A stretch of 58,688 bases of DNA from UBA6183 sp964603255 (GTDB lineage Bacteria > Bacteroidota > Bacteroidia > UKL13-3). Within the stretch, counting starts at the first letter, position 1. Each line of letters begins with the position of its first letter. Shown here piece by piece: positions 1 to 7,750 of the stretch. The notes under the pieces are model-generated. The model saw only the letters and a list, made by a program, of their open reading frames with translations. It was not told where the DNA came from and searched no databases. The position numbers were made by a program, and so were the translations under genes. The stretch is from the NCBI GenBank assembly GCA_964603255.1, contig CAZRVA010000004.1, positions 1-58,688 of the forward strand, written 5' to 3'.

Positions 1-61
1 ATAATAACCAATTAATCTTTTTGTTTTATCCATTTTAATGTTAAATATTTAAATATAAGGT

Positions 62-511
62 TTAAATATTTCTTAACTCATCCTTAATAGATTCAAGTTT
101 GGCTTTTAGTTGATCCAAATCATGACTCGAATGCTGAATTTGAATGCTCATTTCCTGCAAATGAAGCACCTCATCTAACAGCAGTTTGTGGTAATCTAAC
201 ATTGTTTTATTTACATCTAATGCATTATTAACCAATGCATTTAAATCATTCATCTTCATCAAAACAGGGGTTAAATCTATTTGCTTGGGCTCGGGTTTTA
301 ACATATTACCTTCACCCAAAAACAACCATAGTGGGTCAATATCAGGAAAACGCTGCAATACACGTTGCAATAATTCAATTCCGGGCTTATTACGCCCTGT
401 AGTTATGTGAGTTATAAGTGGTAAAGAAACGCCTAGCTCAGTTGCTAATGACGATTTTGAATGGTTAAATCGAACCATAATCTCAACTATACGTTTGTTA
501 AGTTCATCCAT
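62..511 (-). CDS. XRE-family helix-turn-helix regulator
   Basis: A 149-residue DNA-binding protein. The first 60 residues form a Cro/CI-type helix-turn-helix: an SKSSLATELGVSLPLITHI stretch gives the two helices, and the GRNKPGIELLQRVL part is the usual third and fourth helices. It is followed by the PLWLFLGEGNM segment common in small Bacteroidota XRE repressors. Residues 75-149 are charged, heptad-like and probably a coiled coil for dimerisation. There is no peptidase or ligand domain. The gene stands alone, with about 330 bp of gene-free DNA upstream, so its target may be its own promoter or a distant locus. Family assignment is firm; the regulated function is unknown. Confidence 0.85.
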   Translation of the reverse strand: MDELNKRIVEIMVRFNHSKSSLATELGVSLPLITHITTGRNKPGIELLQRVLQRFPDIDPLWLFLGEGNMLKPEPKQIDLTPVLMKMNDLNALVNNALDVNKTMLDYHKLLLDEVLHLQEMSIQIQHSSHDLDQLKAKLESIKDELRNI

Positions 512-792
512 TATAGTAAAATATTGATTTATTGATACTTAATTCTTATTCAAACAAATGTTAACCTCGTCATTTACATTTGTTTATTGCTGTTTACTTT
601 TGTAAACCATATGCAAAACAATTGTTAATTTTAGGTATTTATTAACACTTTATATTCAATACTCTAATTAACTGATTTTTAATAACATAATTTCTGTCTA
701 AATTACTTATTTAACATTAGTAAATGGGTACAAACAAGGGTTGTAAACTTGTTTACAATTGTAATTGCTGCCAAACTGGCCCAAATGCACAT
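512..792. other. Gene-free A+T-rich region
   Basis: There is no convincing coding sequence on either strand. The stretch is very A+T-rich and lies upstream of the XRE gene, so it should carry that gene's promoter. The repeated TTTGT/AACA words near 540-610 and 730-765 could be regulator sites, but I cannot define an operator. Confidence 0.5.
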
Positions 793-826
793 AAAAAAGC
801 CCGAACAGGTAAAAACCTATTCGGGC
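793..826 (-). terminator. Rho-independent terminator of the ABC-F gene
   Basis: The arms 799-810 and 815-826 pair as GCCCGAAtAGGT against ACCT(a/g)TTCGGGC around a short A/T loop. On the minus strand the stem is followed by a run of six T (793-798). It lies about 20 bp after the stop codon of the ABC-F gene. Confidence 0.85.
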
Positions 827-847
827 CTCATTTAAGACGTTATTTAA

Positions 848-2749
848 TTATTCGCTAAGCTCTAACCAACGCATACCTTTTTCGTCAAGAAGTGCGTTTA
901 ATTCTTCTACCTCCCTGCTCCACTGCATTAATTCCTCATGGTTGTTACTGCCAGCACTCAACTTACTACTTATTTCAAGCTTTTTAGCCTCCAGTTCAGG
1001 TATTTCTTTATTTAAAGTATCCAGCTCGTGCTGTTCTTTAAAACTAAGTTTACGCTTAGTAACCGTTTTTGGTGCTTCCATAGCAGCAGCTTTAGCTTCA
1101 ACTTTCTCAATTTTGGGAGCTTGTTGCGCTATTTTAGCCGCATTACGTTTCTCTTCTTGCTCATCCAAGTAATCCTGATAATTTCCATTAAAGTCGCGTA
1201 TTTTGCCTTCACCCTCAAAAATAAACAAGTGATCAACCAACTTATCCATAAAATACCTATCGTGGGTTACAATTACCAAACAGCCTTTGTAACTCTCTAA
1301 AAAGTCTTCCAACACGTTTAGTGTTTGAATATCAAGGTCATTTGTAGGCTCGTCTAACACCAAAAAGTTTGGATTTTTAATCAAAACCGTCAATAAAAAC
1401 AGCCTTCTGCGCTCACCACCACTTAATTTACTTACAAAAGTGTGTTGCATTTTATCATCAAACAAAAAGCGTTTACACAATTGAGTGGCTGTAATTTGCT
1501 CGCCCCTGCCCAATTCAATTACTTCGGCAATATCTTTCACCACATCCAATACTCGCTTGTCTTCTTTAATCTCCAAACCTTTTTGCGAATAATAACCGTA
1601 AATAACGGTATCTCCTTTGCTAATATGCCCGCTATCGGGCGTATCAAGCTCCATTAAGGTATTTAAGAAAGTGCTTTTACCTACCCCATTTTTACCAATT
1701 ATACCCACGCGCTCACCCGGACGAAAAGTGTAACTAAAGTTGTCAATTATTTTTAAACCCGGATACGACTTATTAACGTTGTGTAGCTCAATAATTTTGC
1801 CACCCAAACGTTGCATTTTCATATCCAATTCAACTTTTTTATCTTCAATTTTCTGGCTGGCTTTTTCTTTGGTTTCGTAAAAGGCATCAATACGTGCTTT
1901 TTGTTTGGTTCCTCGCGCCCTTGGTTGTTTGCGCATCCACTCTAATTCTTTTCTAAACAAGTTACGTGCCTTATCAATTTCTCTGCCTTCTTTAAAAATG
2001 CGTTCCTCCTTTTTCTCCATAAAATAGGCATAATTGCCTTTATAGGTATAAAGTTGGTTGTTGTCTAGCTCAATAATTTCATTGCAAACAGCATCTAAAA
2101 AATACCTATCATGTGTAACCAAAAACAACGTTACATCAGCACTTTTAAGGTAACCTTCCAGCCATTCAATCATCTCTACATCCAAATGGTTGGTTGGCTC
2201 ATCCATTATAATCAGGTCGGGGGTTTGAATTAAAATGCGCGCCAAAGCCAATCGTTTACGTTGCCCACCACTAAGCATTGGCACTGGCTGATCGTAGCGT
2301 GTAATACTTAATTTTGTAAGGATAAGCTTAATGCGACTCTCGTAATCCCAGGCGTTAAGTGCATCCATTTTTTCCATGGCATATTGCAATTTTTGCATGG
2401 TAGCTTCATCGTGGTTAGTTTCCGAAATGCGCATTACTTCCTCATATTCAGCAACTGCTTTTAATAATTCGTTGTTGCTATTAAAAAGTGCATCCCAAAC
2501 ATTTAATTTAGGATCTAAGTATGGTTCCTGAGGCAAATATGCTACCTGAATATTTTTATCGGTAATTACTTTTCCTTCACCATCACTGGTATCAACTCCG
2601 GCTAAAATATTCAATAAATTGGTTTTTCCGGTACCATTTTTAGCAATTAAAGCAATTTTATCGCCTTTTTCTATGGTTAACGTAAGGTTTTGAAATAACA
2701 CCCTATCGCCATATCTTTTGTTTATGTTTTCTGCGCGTAAATAATTCAC
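848..2749 (-). CDS. ABC-F family ATPase (Uup-like)
   Basis: A soluble 633-residue protein with two ABC ATPase domains and no membrane segment, typical of ABC-F proteins that act on ribosomes or DNA rather than in transport. Domain 1 has the P-loop near 36-43, an LSGGQ signature and MDEPTNHLD Walker B. Domain 2 has the P-loop GKNGVGKST, LSGGERRR and LDEPTNDLD. A charged linker of about 80 residues separates them, and a C-terminal coiled coil (about 560-630) matches the Uup/EttA-like group. The first glycine of the domain 1 P-loop is alanine (AKNGTGKT); from memory this is common in Bacteroidota members. The start is GTG at 2749. A terminator follows at 793-826. Exact role (ribosome rescue, branch-migration tolerance or antibiotic protection) cannot be decided from sequence. 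Confidence 0.93.
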   Translation of the reverse strand: MNYLRAENINKRYGDRVLFQNLTLTIEKGDKIALIAKNGTGKTNLLNILAGVDTSDGEGKVITDKNIQVAYLPQEPYLDPKLNVWDALFNSNNELLKAVAEYEEVMRISETNHDEATMQKLQYAMEKMDALNAWDYESRIKLILTKLSITRYDQPVPMLSGGQRKRLALARILIQTPDLIIMDEPTNHLDVEMIEWLEGYLKSADVTLFLVTHDRYFLDAVCNEIIELDNNQLYTYKGNYAYFMEKKEERIFKEGREIDKARNLFRKELEWMRKQPRARGTKQKARIDAFYETKEKASQKIEDKKVELDMKMQRLGGKIIELHNVNKSYPGLKIIDNFSYTFRPGERVGIIGKNGVGKSTFLNTLMELDTPDSGHISKGDTVIYGYYSQKGLEIKEDKRVLDVVKDIAEVIELGRGEQITATQLCKRFLFDDKMQHTFVSKLSGGERRRLFLLTVLIKNPNFLVLDEPTNDLDIQTLNVLEDFLESYKGCLVIVTHDRYFMDKLVDHLFIFEGEGKIRDFNGNYQDYLDEQEEKRNAAKIAQQAPKIEKVEAKAAAMEAPKTVTKRKLSFKEQHELDTLNKEIPELEAKKLEISSKLSAGSNNHEELMQWSREVEELNALLDEKGMRWLELSE

Positions 2750-2830
2750 CTTACAAAGGTAGTTAAAACAGTTAGGCTTTTTGTTTGTCTTTATTAGTGT
2801 TGATGATTTTAAAATAAATCAAACAAAATA

Positions 2831-3286
2831 ATGAAACCACACATACTTGAAACCGTCACAATTATTAATAAACCACTAGATGTGGTATTTGAGTTTTTTA
2901 GTAAAGCAGAAAACTTAAATGCATTAACCCCACCGGAGCTAGAGTTTAAAATTCTCACTCCTTCTCCTATTAAAATGTTTCCAGGCACATTAATAGATTA
3001 TAAGATTAAACTTAATGGTATACCATTTAAATGGAAAACCAAAATCAGTACCTGGAATCCGCCTTACCAATTTGTTGATGAACAAATAAAAGGTCCATAC
3101 GTGCGTTGGCACCACACACATACTTTTAAAGATTTGGGTGATGGCCGAACAGAGATGACAGACCGTGTTGAGTTTTTATCACCGGGTTGGATTTTAGAGC
3201 CGATAATAAATAGCTTGTTTGTAGAAAAACGCGTAAACCAAATATTTAAATACCGCGAAGAAAAGCTACATGAAATTTTTAGGTAA
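2831..3286 (+). CDS. SRPBCC-superfamily ligand-binding protein
   Basis: A 151-residue single-domain protein with the START/SRPBCC helix-grip pattern. It opens with a beta strand and the VVFEFFSKAENLNALTPP segment (helix pair lining the pocket), then alternating strands with WKTKISTWNPP and RWHHTHTF, and ends with a long helix (VEKRVNQIFKYREEKL). It resembles the COG4276-type cell-division-inhibitor-like or polyketide-cyclase-like group. The ligand is unknown. It is transcribed divergently from the ABC-F gene, with about 80 bp between starts, and is followed by its own terminator. Confidence 0.8.
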   Translation: MKPHILETVTIINKPLDVVFEFFSKAENLNALTPPELEFKILTPSPIKMFPGTLIDYKIKLNGIPFKWKTKISTWNPPYQFVDEQIKGPYVRWHHTHTFKDLGDGRTEMTDRVEFLSPGWILEPIINSLFVEKRVNQIFKYREEKLHEIFR

Positions 3287-3392
3287 AAAGCTCTAGTGTA
3301 CTATTAATACTGAGTTAAACAAGAAAGCGACAATACATAAATTAGTCCGTTAGGAGTTCTGTTTTAGTATATTTATTACTTTTTTCGTAAAG

Positions 3393-3428
3393 GGTGATGC
3401 ATGATTAGTTTCAGTGCATCACCTTTTT
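3393..3428 (+). terminator. Rho-independent terminator after the SRPBCC gene
   Basis: A perfect 9-bp stem (GGTGATGCA at 3393-3401 with TGCATCACC at 3415-3423) is followed by five T. Confidence 0.8.
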
Positions 3429-3465
3429 ATTTATGCTTAACCAAGTTTAAAATGGCGGATGGTAA

Positions 3466-3497
3466 ATAAAAAGCCCCGAATATTTTTCGAGGCTTTT
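3466..3497 (-). terminator. Terminator downstream of dnaJ
   Basis: AAAGCCcCGAA and TTCGaGGCTTT pair with one internal mismatch. On the minus strand the stem is followed by T-rich sequence. It is positioned just after the dnaJ stop codon. Confidence 0.7.
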
Positions 3498-3517
3498 ACA
3501 CTTATAATAGATTGATA

Positions 3518-4663
3518 TTATNNNNNNNNNNACTCACGCATTTTATCAAAAAAGTTTTTATCATTTTTACCCGGATGCGGTTTAAAGTTATCTGCATTAC
3601 GCAACTTTTCTAATACCTCACGTTCTTCTGAAGTAAGCTTCTGTGGTGTCCAAATATTGATATGCACCAACTGATCTCCACGATGATGAGAATTTAATTC
3701 AGGTAAACCTTTTCCGCGTAAACGTAATATTTTGCCTGCTTGTGTTCCGGCATCAATTTTTAGCTTTACTTTGCCGTCAACCGTTGGTACTTCTACGTTT
3801 GTCCCCAATGCGGCATCAGCAAAAGATACATACAAATCAAACATAATGTTATTGCCATCACGTTTTAAAACCGGATCTTCAATCTCCTCAATCACTATAA
3901 TCAAGTCGCCTGCAGGTCCGCCATTTGGTCCCATGTTACCTTTACCGCTCATGCTTAATTGCATGCCATCAGCAACTCCGGTTGGTATATTAATGGTGAC
4001 AATTTCTTCTTTACCTACCAATCCATCGGCACCAACACCACTAGGGCGTTTATCAACCGTTTTACCGGCACCGTTACAAGTTGGGCAAGTGCTTGTGGTA
4101 GCCATTTGACCCAAAAAGGTTTGTGTAACCCTGCGCACCTGACCTGCACCGTTACAAGTAGTACACGTTTTAAAAGTTAAACCATCGGCAGTAACCATTC
4201 GGTTGTACTTTACTTTTTTCTCAACGCCTTCGGCAATTTCTTTTAAAGTAAGTTTAACTTTTATGCGAACGTTGTTGCCTCTAACACCACCACTACGTCT
4301 GCCACCACTGCCTCCTCCACCAAAAAAAGATTCGAAAGGATTACCACCATCGCCAAATACATCACCAAACTGACTGAATATATCGTCCATATTCATGCCA
4401 CCGCCACCATATCCGCCACCAGCCGCACTTGCACCTTGGTGTCCAAATCGGTCGTAGTTTGCCCTTTTGTTTTGGTCACTTAACACCTCATATGCCTCAG
4501 CTGCTTCTTTAAATTTATCTTCTGCAGCTTTATCGCCCGGATTTTTATCAGGGTGATACTTGATAGCCATTTGGCGGTAAGCTTTTTTTATCTCGTCAAC
4601 ACTTGCGTTGCGGTTTAATCCTAATATTTCGTAATAATCTCTTTTTGCCATTGTCTTTTTCAT
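3518..4663 (-). CDS. dnaJ: Chaperone protein DnaJ (C-terminus in assembly gap)
   Basis: Hsp40 co-chaperone that delivers substrates to DnaK and stimulates its ATPase. The J domain covers residues 6-75 with the HPD triad at 37-39, followed by a Gly/Phe-rich linker (80-125). The cysteine-rich region has only two CxxCxGxG motifs (167-174 and 193-200) instead of four. These match motifs 2 and 3, so zinc centre II is kept and centre I is lost. Two C-terminal substrate-binding beta domains follow. A second ATG four codons in (at 4651) is an equally good start. It lies 62 bp downstream of grpE in the same direction, consistent with a grpE-dnaJ operon. The last residues are hidden by the N run. Confidence 0.95.
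   Translation of the reverse strand: MKKTMAKRDYYEILGLNRNASVDEIKKAYRQMAIKYHPDKNPGDKAAEDKFKEAAEAYEVLSDQNKRANYDRFGHQGASAAGGGYGGGGMNMDDIFSQFGDVFGDGGNPFESFFGGGGSGGRRSGGVRGNNVRIKVKLTLKEIAEGVEKKVKYNRMVTADGLTFKTCTTCNGAGQVRRVTQTFLGQMATTSTCPTCNGAGKTVDKRPSGVGADGLVGKEEIVTINIPTGVADGMQLSMSGKGNMGPNGGPAGDLIIVIEEIEDPVLKRDGNNIMFDLYVSFADAALGTNVEVPTVDGKVKLKIDAGTQAGKILRLRGKGLPELNSHHRGDQLVHINIWTPQKLTSEEREVLEKLRNADNFKPHPGKNDKNFFDKMREXXXX
3522..3531. other. Assembly gap (10 N)
   Basis: Ten ambiguous bases fall across the last codons of dnaJ. If the gap length is real, exactly four codons are hidden and the next in-frame codon is TAA. If 10 is a placeholder, the dnaJ end is undefined. Confidence 0.99.
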
Positions 4664-4725
4664 ATTGCCACAAACTTTTAAAACAGGATGCGTTCAATAT
4701 TTTAGGGTTATGCTTTATAAATCTG

Positions 4726-5346
4726 TTATGCGCCTACAATTACTTTTGCGTATCTAATTACTTTTTCGCCAAGGTAGTAGCCTTTTTCTACCTCATCAAT
4801 TACCTTATCCTTCATATCCTCTGTTGGAGCCGGAATATTGGTAATAGCTTCATGCAAATCAGCGTTAAAGGGCTGACCAACACTTTCCATTGGCTTTAAA
4901 CCTTTAGAAACTAACGTGTTTTTAAACTTATGGCTTACCAATTCAATACCTTCTTTTACTGAACTTATATCTGTTGCGGTTTCCATTGCTTTTAATGCAC
5001 GCTCAAAGTCATCCAAAACAGGAATCATAGCCAACATAATTTCTTGGCCTGCGGTTTTAAATAACTCTATACGCTCGGCCGATGTTCTGCGTTTGTAGTT
5101 TTCAAACTCGGCATATAGGCGTAAATATTTATCGTCTTTTTCTTTTAATTCAGCCTCAAAATCGCGTACTGCCTCATTTGCAGATGTTGTGTTATTTTCC
5201 TGACTTTCGGCTGACGTATTTTCACCTTCCACATTTAACTGCTCTTGGTTATTATTCAATTCTTCATTGTTGCTCATAGCGGTTTCGTTGGTATGTTCCT
5301 GATTCATGCCTTTAAAAAAGTTTTTAATTTTAGTTTTCATGTGCAA
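4726..5346 (-). CDS. grpE: Nucleotide exchange factor GrpE
   Basis: A 206-residue GrpE that releases ADP from DnaK. The N-terminal 65 residues are acidic, Asn/Gln-rich and probably disordered. A long dimerising helix runs from about 65 to 125. The C-terminal beta domain carries the family signature: FNADLHEAI, then about 18 residues, then GYYLGEKVIRYAKVIVG. It is followed at 62 bp by dnaJ, and preceded at 34 bp by the thioredoxin-like gene, so the three are probably co-transcribed. dnaK is not in the window. Confidence 0.95.
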   Translation of the reverse strand: MHMKTKIKNFFKGMNQEHTNETAMSNNEELNNNQEQLNVEGENTSAESQENNTTSANEAVRDFEAELKEKDDKYLRLYAEFENYKRRTSAERIELFKTAGQEIMLAMIPVLDDFERALKAMETATDISSVKEGIELVSHKFKNTLVSKGLKPMESVGQPFNADLHEAITNIPAPTEDMKDKVIDEVEKGYYLGEKVIRYAKVIVGA

Positions 5347-5380
5347 TTGGGCAAATACGTTGCCATGCGGTTGTAAAATG

Positions 5381-5944
5381 TCAATTTGACAAGGTTGTGT
5401 TGAGCTTGATATTGCTAAGCGTATTGCGTAATTGGTTGATGTCGGGGTCTACTACAATTACTTTTTTGCTTTTATCAACTATAAGTAATGTTGGTATTTT
5501 GGTAATACCTAAAGCGTTTAACACACTCGACTCCCAACCTTTGTAATCAACCAAATGTTGCTCCCAAGGCCAATCTTCTCGTTTAACTGTAATGCGGTGT
5601 ATATCGGGTTTGGTATCAATGCTAATATCAACAACATCAATAAACATTTGCTTTACGCCTCTTCTGGTTGGGTTGATGATGGGATAATGTTGTTTTATTT
5701 CATCTAATAACTCAAGCGAAGGGGCATTCCACGATGCCCAAAAAATATAAATGGTTGGATGTTGCAAAGCACTATCGTTACTATAAGTTTCACCGGATAA
5801 GGTTTGCATTTGAAATACCGGAAAAGTATCGTGCAAAGCCAGGTTACGCTGCGCTGATACCTGAACATATATCAATAAACTTAATCCAATAATTACCCAT
5901 TTGTACATGGGCGCTAAGTTAAACTTATTGCCGATATTATTCAT
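5381..5944 (-). CDS. Cysteine-free thioredoxin-fold protein (TlpA-like)
   Basis: A 187-residue protein with an N-terminal hydrophobic segment (about 15-31) ending in VSAQ, so it is probably exported or membrane-anchored. A second in-frame ATG at 5908 would give a more typical signal peptide. The TlpA/ResA fold is visible: the IYIFWASW strand, a helix, and ITKIPTLLIVD with the cis-proline. However, the CxxC site reads NAPS (residues 73-76), and there is no cysteine anywhere in the protein, so it cannot do thiol-disulfide exchange. It may be a binding or structural paralogue. It precedes grpE by 34 bp and follows the murA terminator. Fold assignment is good; function is unknown. Confidence 0.75.
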   Translation of the reverse strand: MNNIGNKFNLAPMYKWVIIGLSLLIYVQVSAQRNLALHDTFPVFQMQTLSGETYSNDSALQHPTIYIFWASWNAPSLELLDEIKQHYPIINPTRRGVKQMFIDVVDISIDTKPDIHRITVKREDWPWEQHLVDYKGWESSVLNALGITKIPTLLIVDKSKKVIVVDPDINQLRNTLSNIKLNTTLSN

Positions 5945-5961
5945 CTACTTAGTGATATCAT

Positions 5962-6000
5962 AAAAAATGCGCAGCTCCGGATGTTACCAAAACTGCGCAT
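5962..6000 (-). terminator. Rho-independent terminator of murA
   Basis: A perfect 8-bp stem (ATGCGCAG 5967-5974 with CTGCGCAT 5993-6000) is followed on the minus strand by six T. It separates murA from the downstream thioredoxin-like/grpE/dnaJ group. Confidence 0.88.
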
Positions 6001-6018
6001 TAAAGTGTGTTTGTTTAA

Positions 6019-7326
6019 TTAATCAATGCGTGTAATATCAGCGCCAATAGCCTGTAAACGCTTATCTATAAACTGATATCCTCGGTCTATTTGTTCTATA
6101 TTATTAATTGTACTTGTTCCGTTGGCAGCTAAAGCTGCAATTAGCATGGCCACACCAGCTCTGATATCTGGCGAGCTCATGGTAATACCGCGTAATTTAG
6201 TTTCGCGATTGCTACCAATTACAACTGCTCGATGTGGATCGCAAAGTATAATTTTGGCACCCATATCAATCAGGTTGTCGACAAAAAACAAGCGACTTTC
6301 AAACATCCATTGGTGAATTAATACGCTGCCTTTAGCTTGTGTTGCTGTAACCAATGCAATAGATATTAAATCAGGTGTGAAGGCCGGCCAAATGCCATCT
6401 TTAATGGTTAAAATACTACCATCAATAAGCGATTGTATTTTGTAGCTTTCTTGTGATGGAACAAAAATATCATCACCCCTAAACTCTAACTCAATACCCA
6501 TTTTACGGAAAACACTTGGAATAACGCCCAAGTTAGGTATAGAACAATCTTTAATTAACAACTCAGATTGTGTGGCTGCTGCCAAACCAATAAACGATCC
6601 AATCTCAATCATATCGGGCAACATGCGGTGTGTACAACCACCTAATGAATCAACACCTTCAATGGTAAGTAAATTAGAACCAATGCCACTAATTTTACCA
6701 CCCATGCTATTAATCATTTTACACAATTGCTGCAAGTAAGGTTCGCAGGCGGCATTGTATATTTGGGTAGTTCCTTTAGCCAAAGCTGCAGCCATGGCAA
6801 TGTTTGCAGTACCTGTAACAGATGCTTCATCAAGCATCATGTAAGTACCTTGTAAGTTTTTACCATTAATTTTATAGAAACGTTCGTCACGTAAATGTTC
6901 AAACGTAGCACCTAAATTTTCGAATCCACGTAAGTGTGTATCAACTGGTCTGCGACCAATTTTATCGCCACCCGGTTCAGGTATATAGGCCATTCCAAAT
7001 CTTGCCAACAAAGGCCCAATGATCATAATGGAGCCACGTAATGCTGCACCTTTTTTCTTAAAATCATCGCTACGTAAGTATTCTAGGTTTACATCTTTGG
7101 CTTCAAAAGTGTAAGTATCATCTGATAGTTTTTCAACCTTAACACCTAAATCGCCAAGTAACTCTATCAATTTTAAAACATCACGTATTTGAGGTATATT
7201 TTGTATGGTAACTTTTTCGGCTGTTAAAAGCACTGCCGAAATAATCTGTAAGGCCTCGTTTTTAGCGCCTTGAGGAATTATTTCACCTTTAAGTTTATTA
7301 CCACCTTTTACTTTAAATGAGCTCAT
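6019..7326 (-). CDS. murA: UDP-N-acetylglucosamine 1-carboxyvinyltransferase, Asp-type active site
   Basis: A 435-residue MurA, the first committed step of peptidoglycan synthesis, transferring enolpyruvate from PEP to UDP-GlcNAc in the cytoplasm. It has the expected length and inside-out alpha/beta barrel pattern. Lys22-Asn23 lie in GAKNEALQ, and the mobile loop reads PEPGGDKIGRRPVD. The residue normally cysteine (Cys115 in E. coli) is Asp121 here. In the MurA proteins of Mycobacterium tuberculosis and Chlamydia the same Cys-to-Asp difference keeps the enzyme active and makes it insensitive to fosfomycin. It has its own terminator and a 424-bp upstream region, so it is probably monocistronic. 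Confidence 0.96.
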   Translation of the reverse strand: MSSFKVKGGNKLKGEIIPQGAKNEALQIISAVLLTAEKVTIQNIPQIRDVLKLIELLGDLGVKVEKLSDDTYTFEAKDVNLEYLRSDDFKKKGAALRGSIMIIGPLLARFGMAYIPEPGGDKIGRRPVDTHLRGFENLGATFEHLRDERFYKINGKNLQGTYMMLDEASVTGTANIAMAAALAKGTTQIYNAACEPYLQQLCKMINSMGGKISGIGSNLLTIEGVDSLGGCTHRMLPDMIEIGSFIGLAAATQSELLIKDCSIPNLGVIPSVFRKMGIELEFRGDDIFVPSQESYKIQSLIDGSILTIKDGIWPAFTPDLISIALVTATQAKGSVLIHQWMFESRLFFVDNLIDMGAKIILCDPHRAVVIGSNRETKLRGITMSSPDIRAGVAMLIAALAANGTSTINNIEQIDRGYQFIDKRLQAIGADITRID

Positions 7327-7750
7327 GCTAATGTGTAATTTGTACTTTACGAAGTAACAAGATTACTGTTAAGCCTTGGTGTAGTGATGCTAGTTCTTTT
7401 ACACCTGTTGATGTTAATTGTCGGGAAAAAGATAATAGCAACCTACGGAAATGGTTTAATGTTGTGATTTAGTTAAACGAAATACGCACAATTGAAGGTG
7501 TTGTCTATTTTGTGTTTACAACTCAAGAGGAAGTTACTCTTTTTGTGCATCGTATTTATACCATTGAATCAGTTGTAAAGTTTTGGGAATGACGAAATAT
7601 TACACGTTATTCGAATAAAACAAGATACAAGATTTTGATGTGTATTTGTGTGGTAGAGGGTGTTAAGCAAAATGCATCATAAACCTTCTTTTTATAAATT
7701 GACAAGATATTTCTAATACCCGAACAATACCAAACCATTAATTTATTAAT
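7327..7750. other. Divergent intergenic region, murA and secreted repeat protein
   Basis: There is no coding sequence, tRNA or strong hairpin. It must contain the promoters of two divergent genes. Scattered TTTG and TATTTTG words are compatible with Bacteroidota promoters, but none has convincing spacing. Confidence 0.5.

Noticed and set aside
3330..3365. A possible third hairpin-repeat locus (AGTCCGTTAGGAGTT)
   Set aside because: It resembles the B-type hairpin AAGTCCGTAGGACTT, but the arms pair poorly and there is no linker or A hairpin beside it.
5381..5944. Active TlpA-type thiol oxidoreductase
   Set aside because: There is no cysteine in the whole protein, so redox function is excluded.
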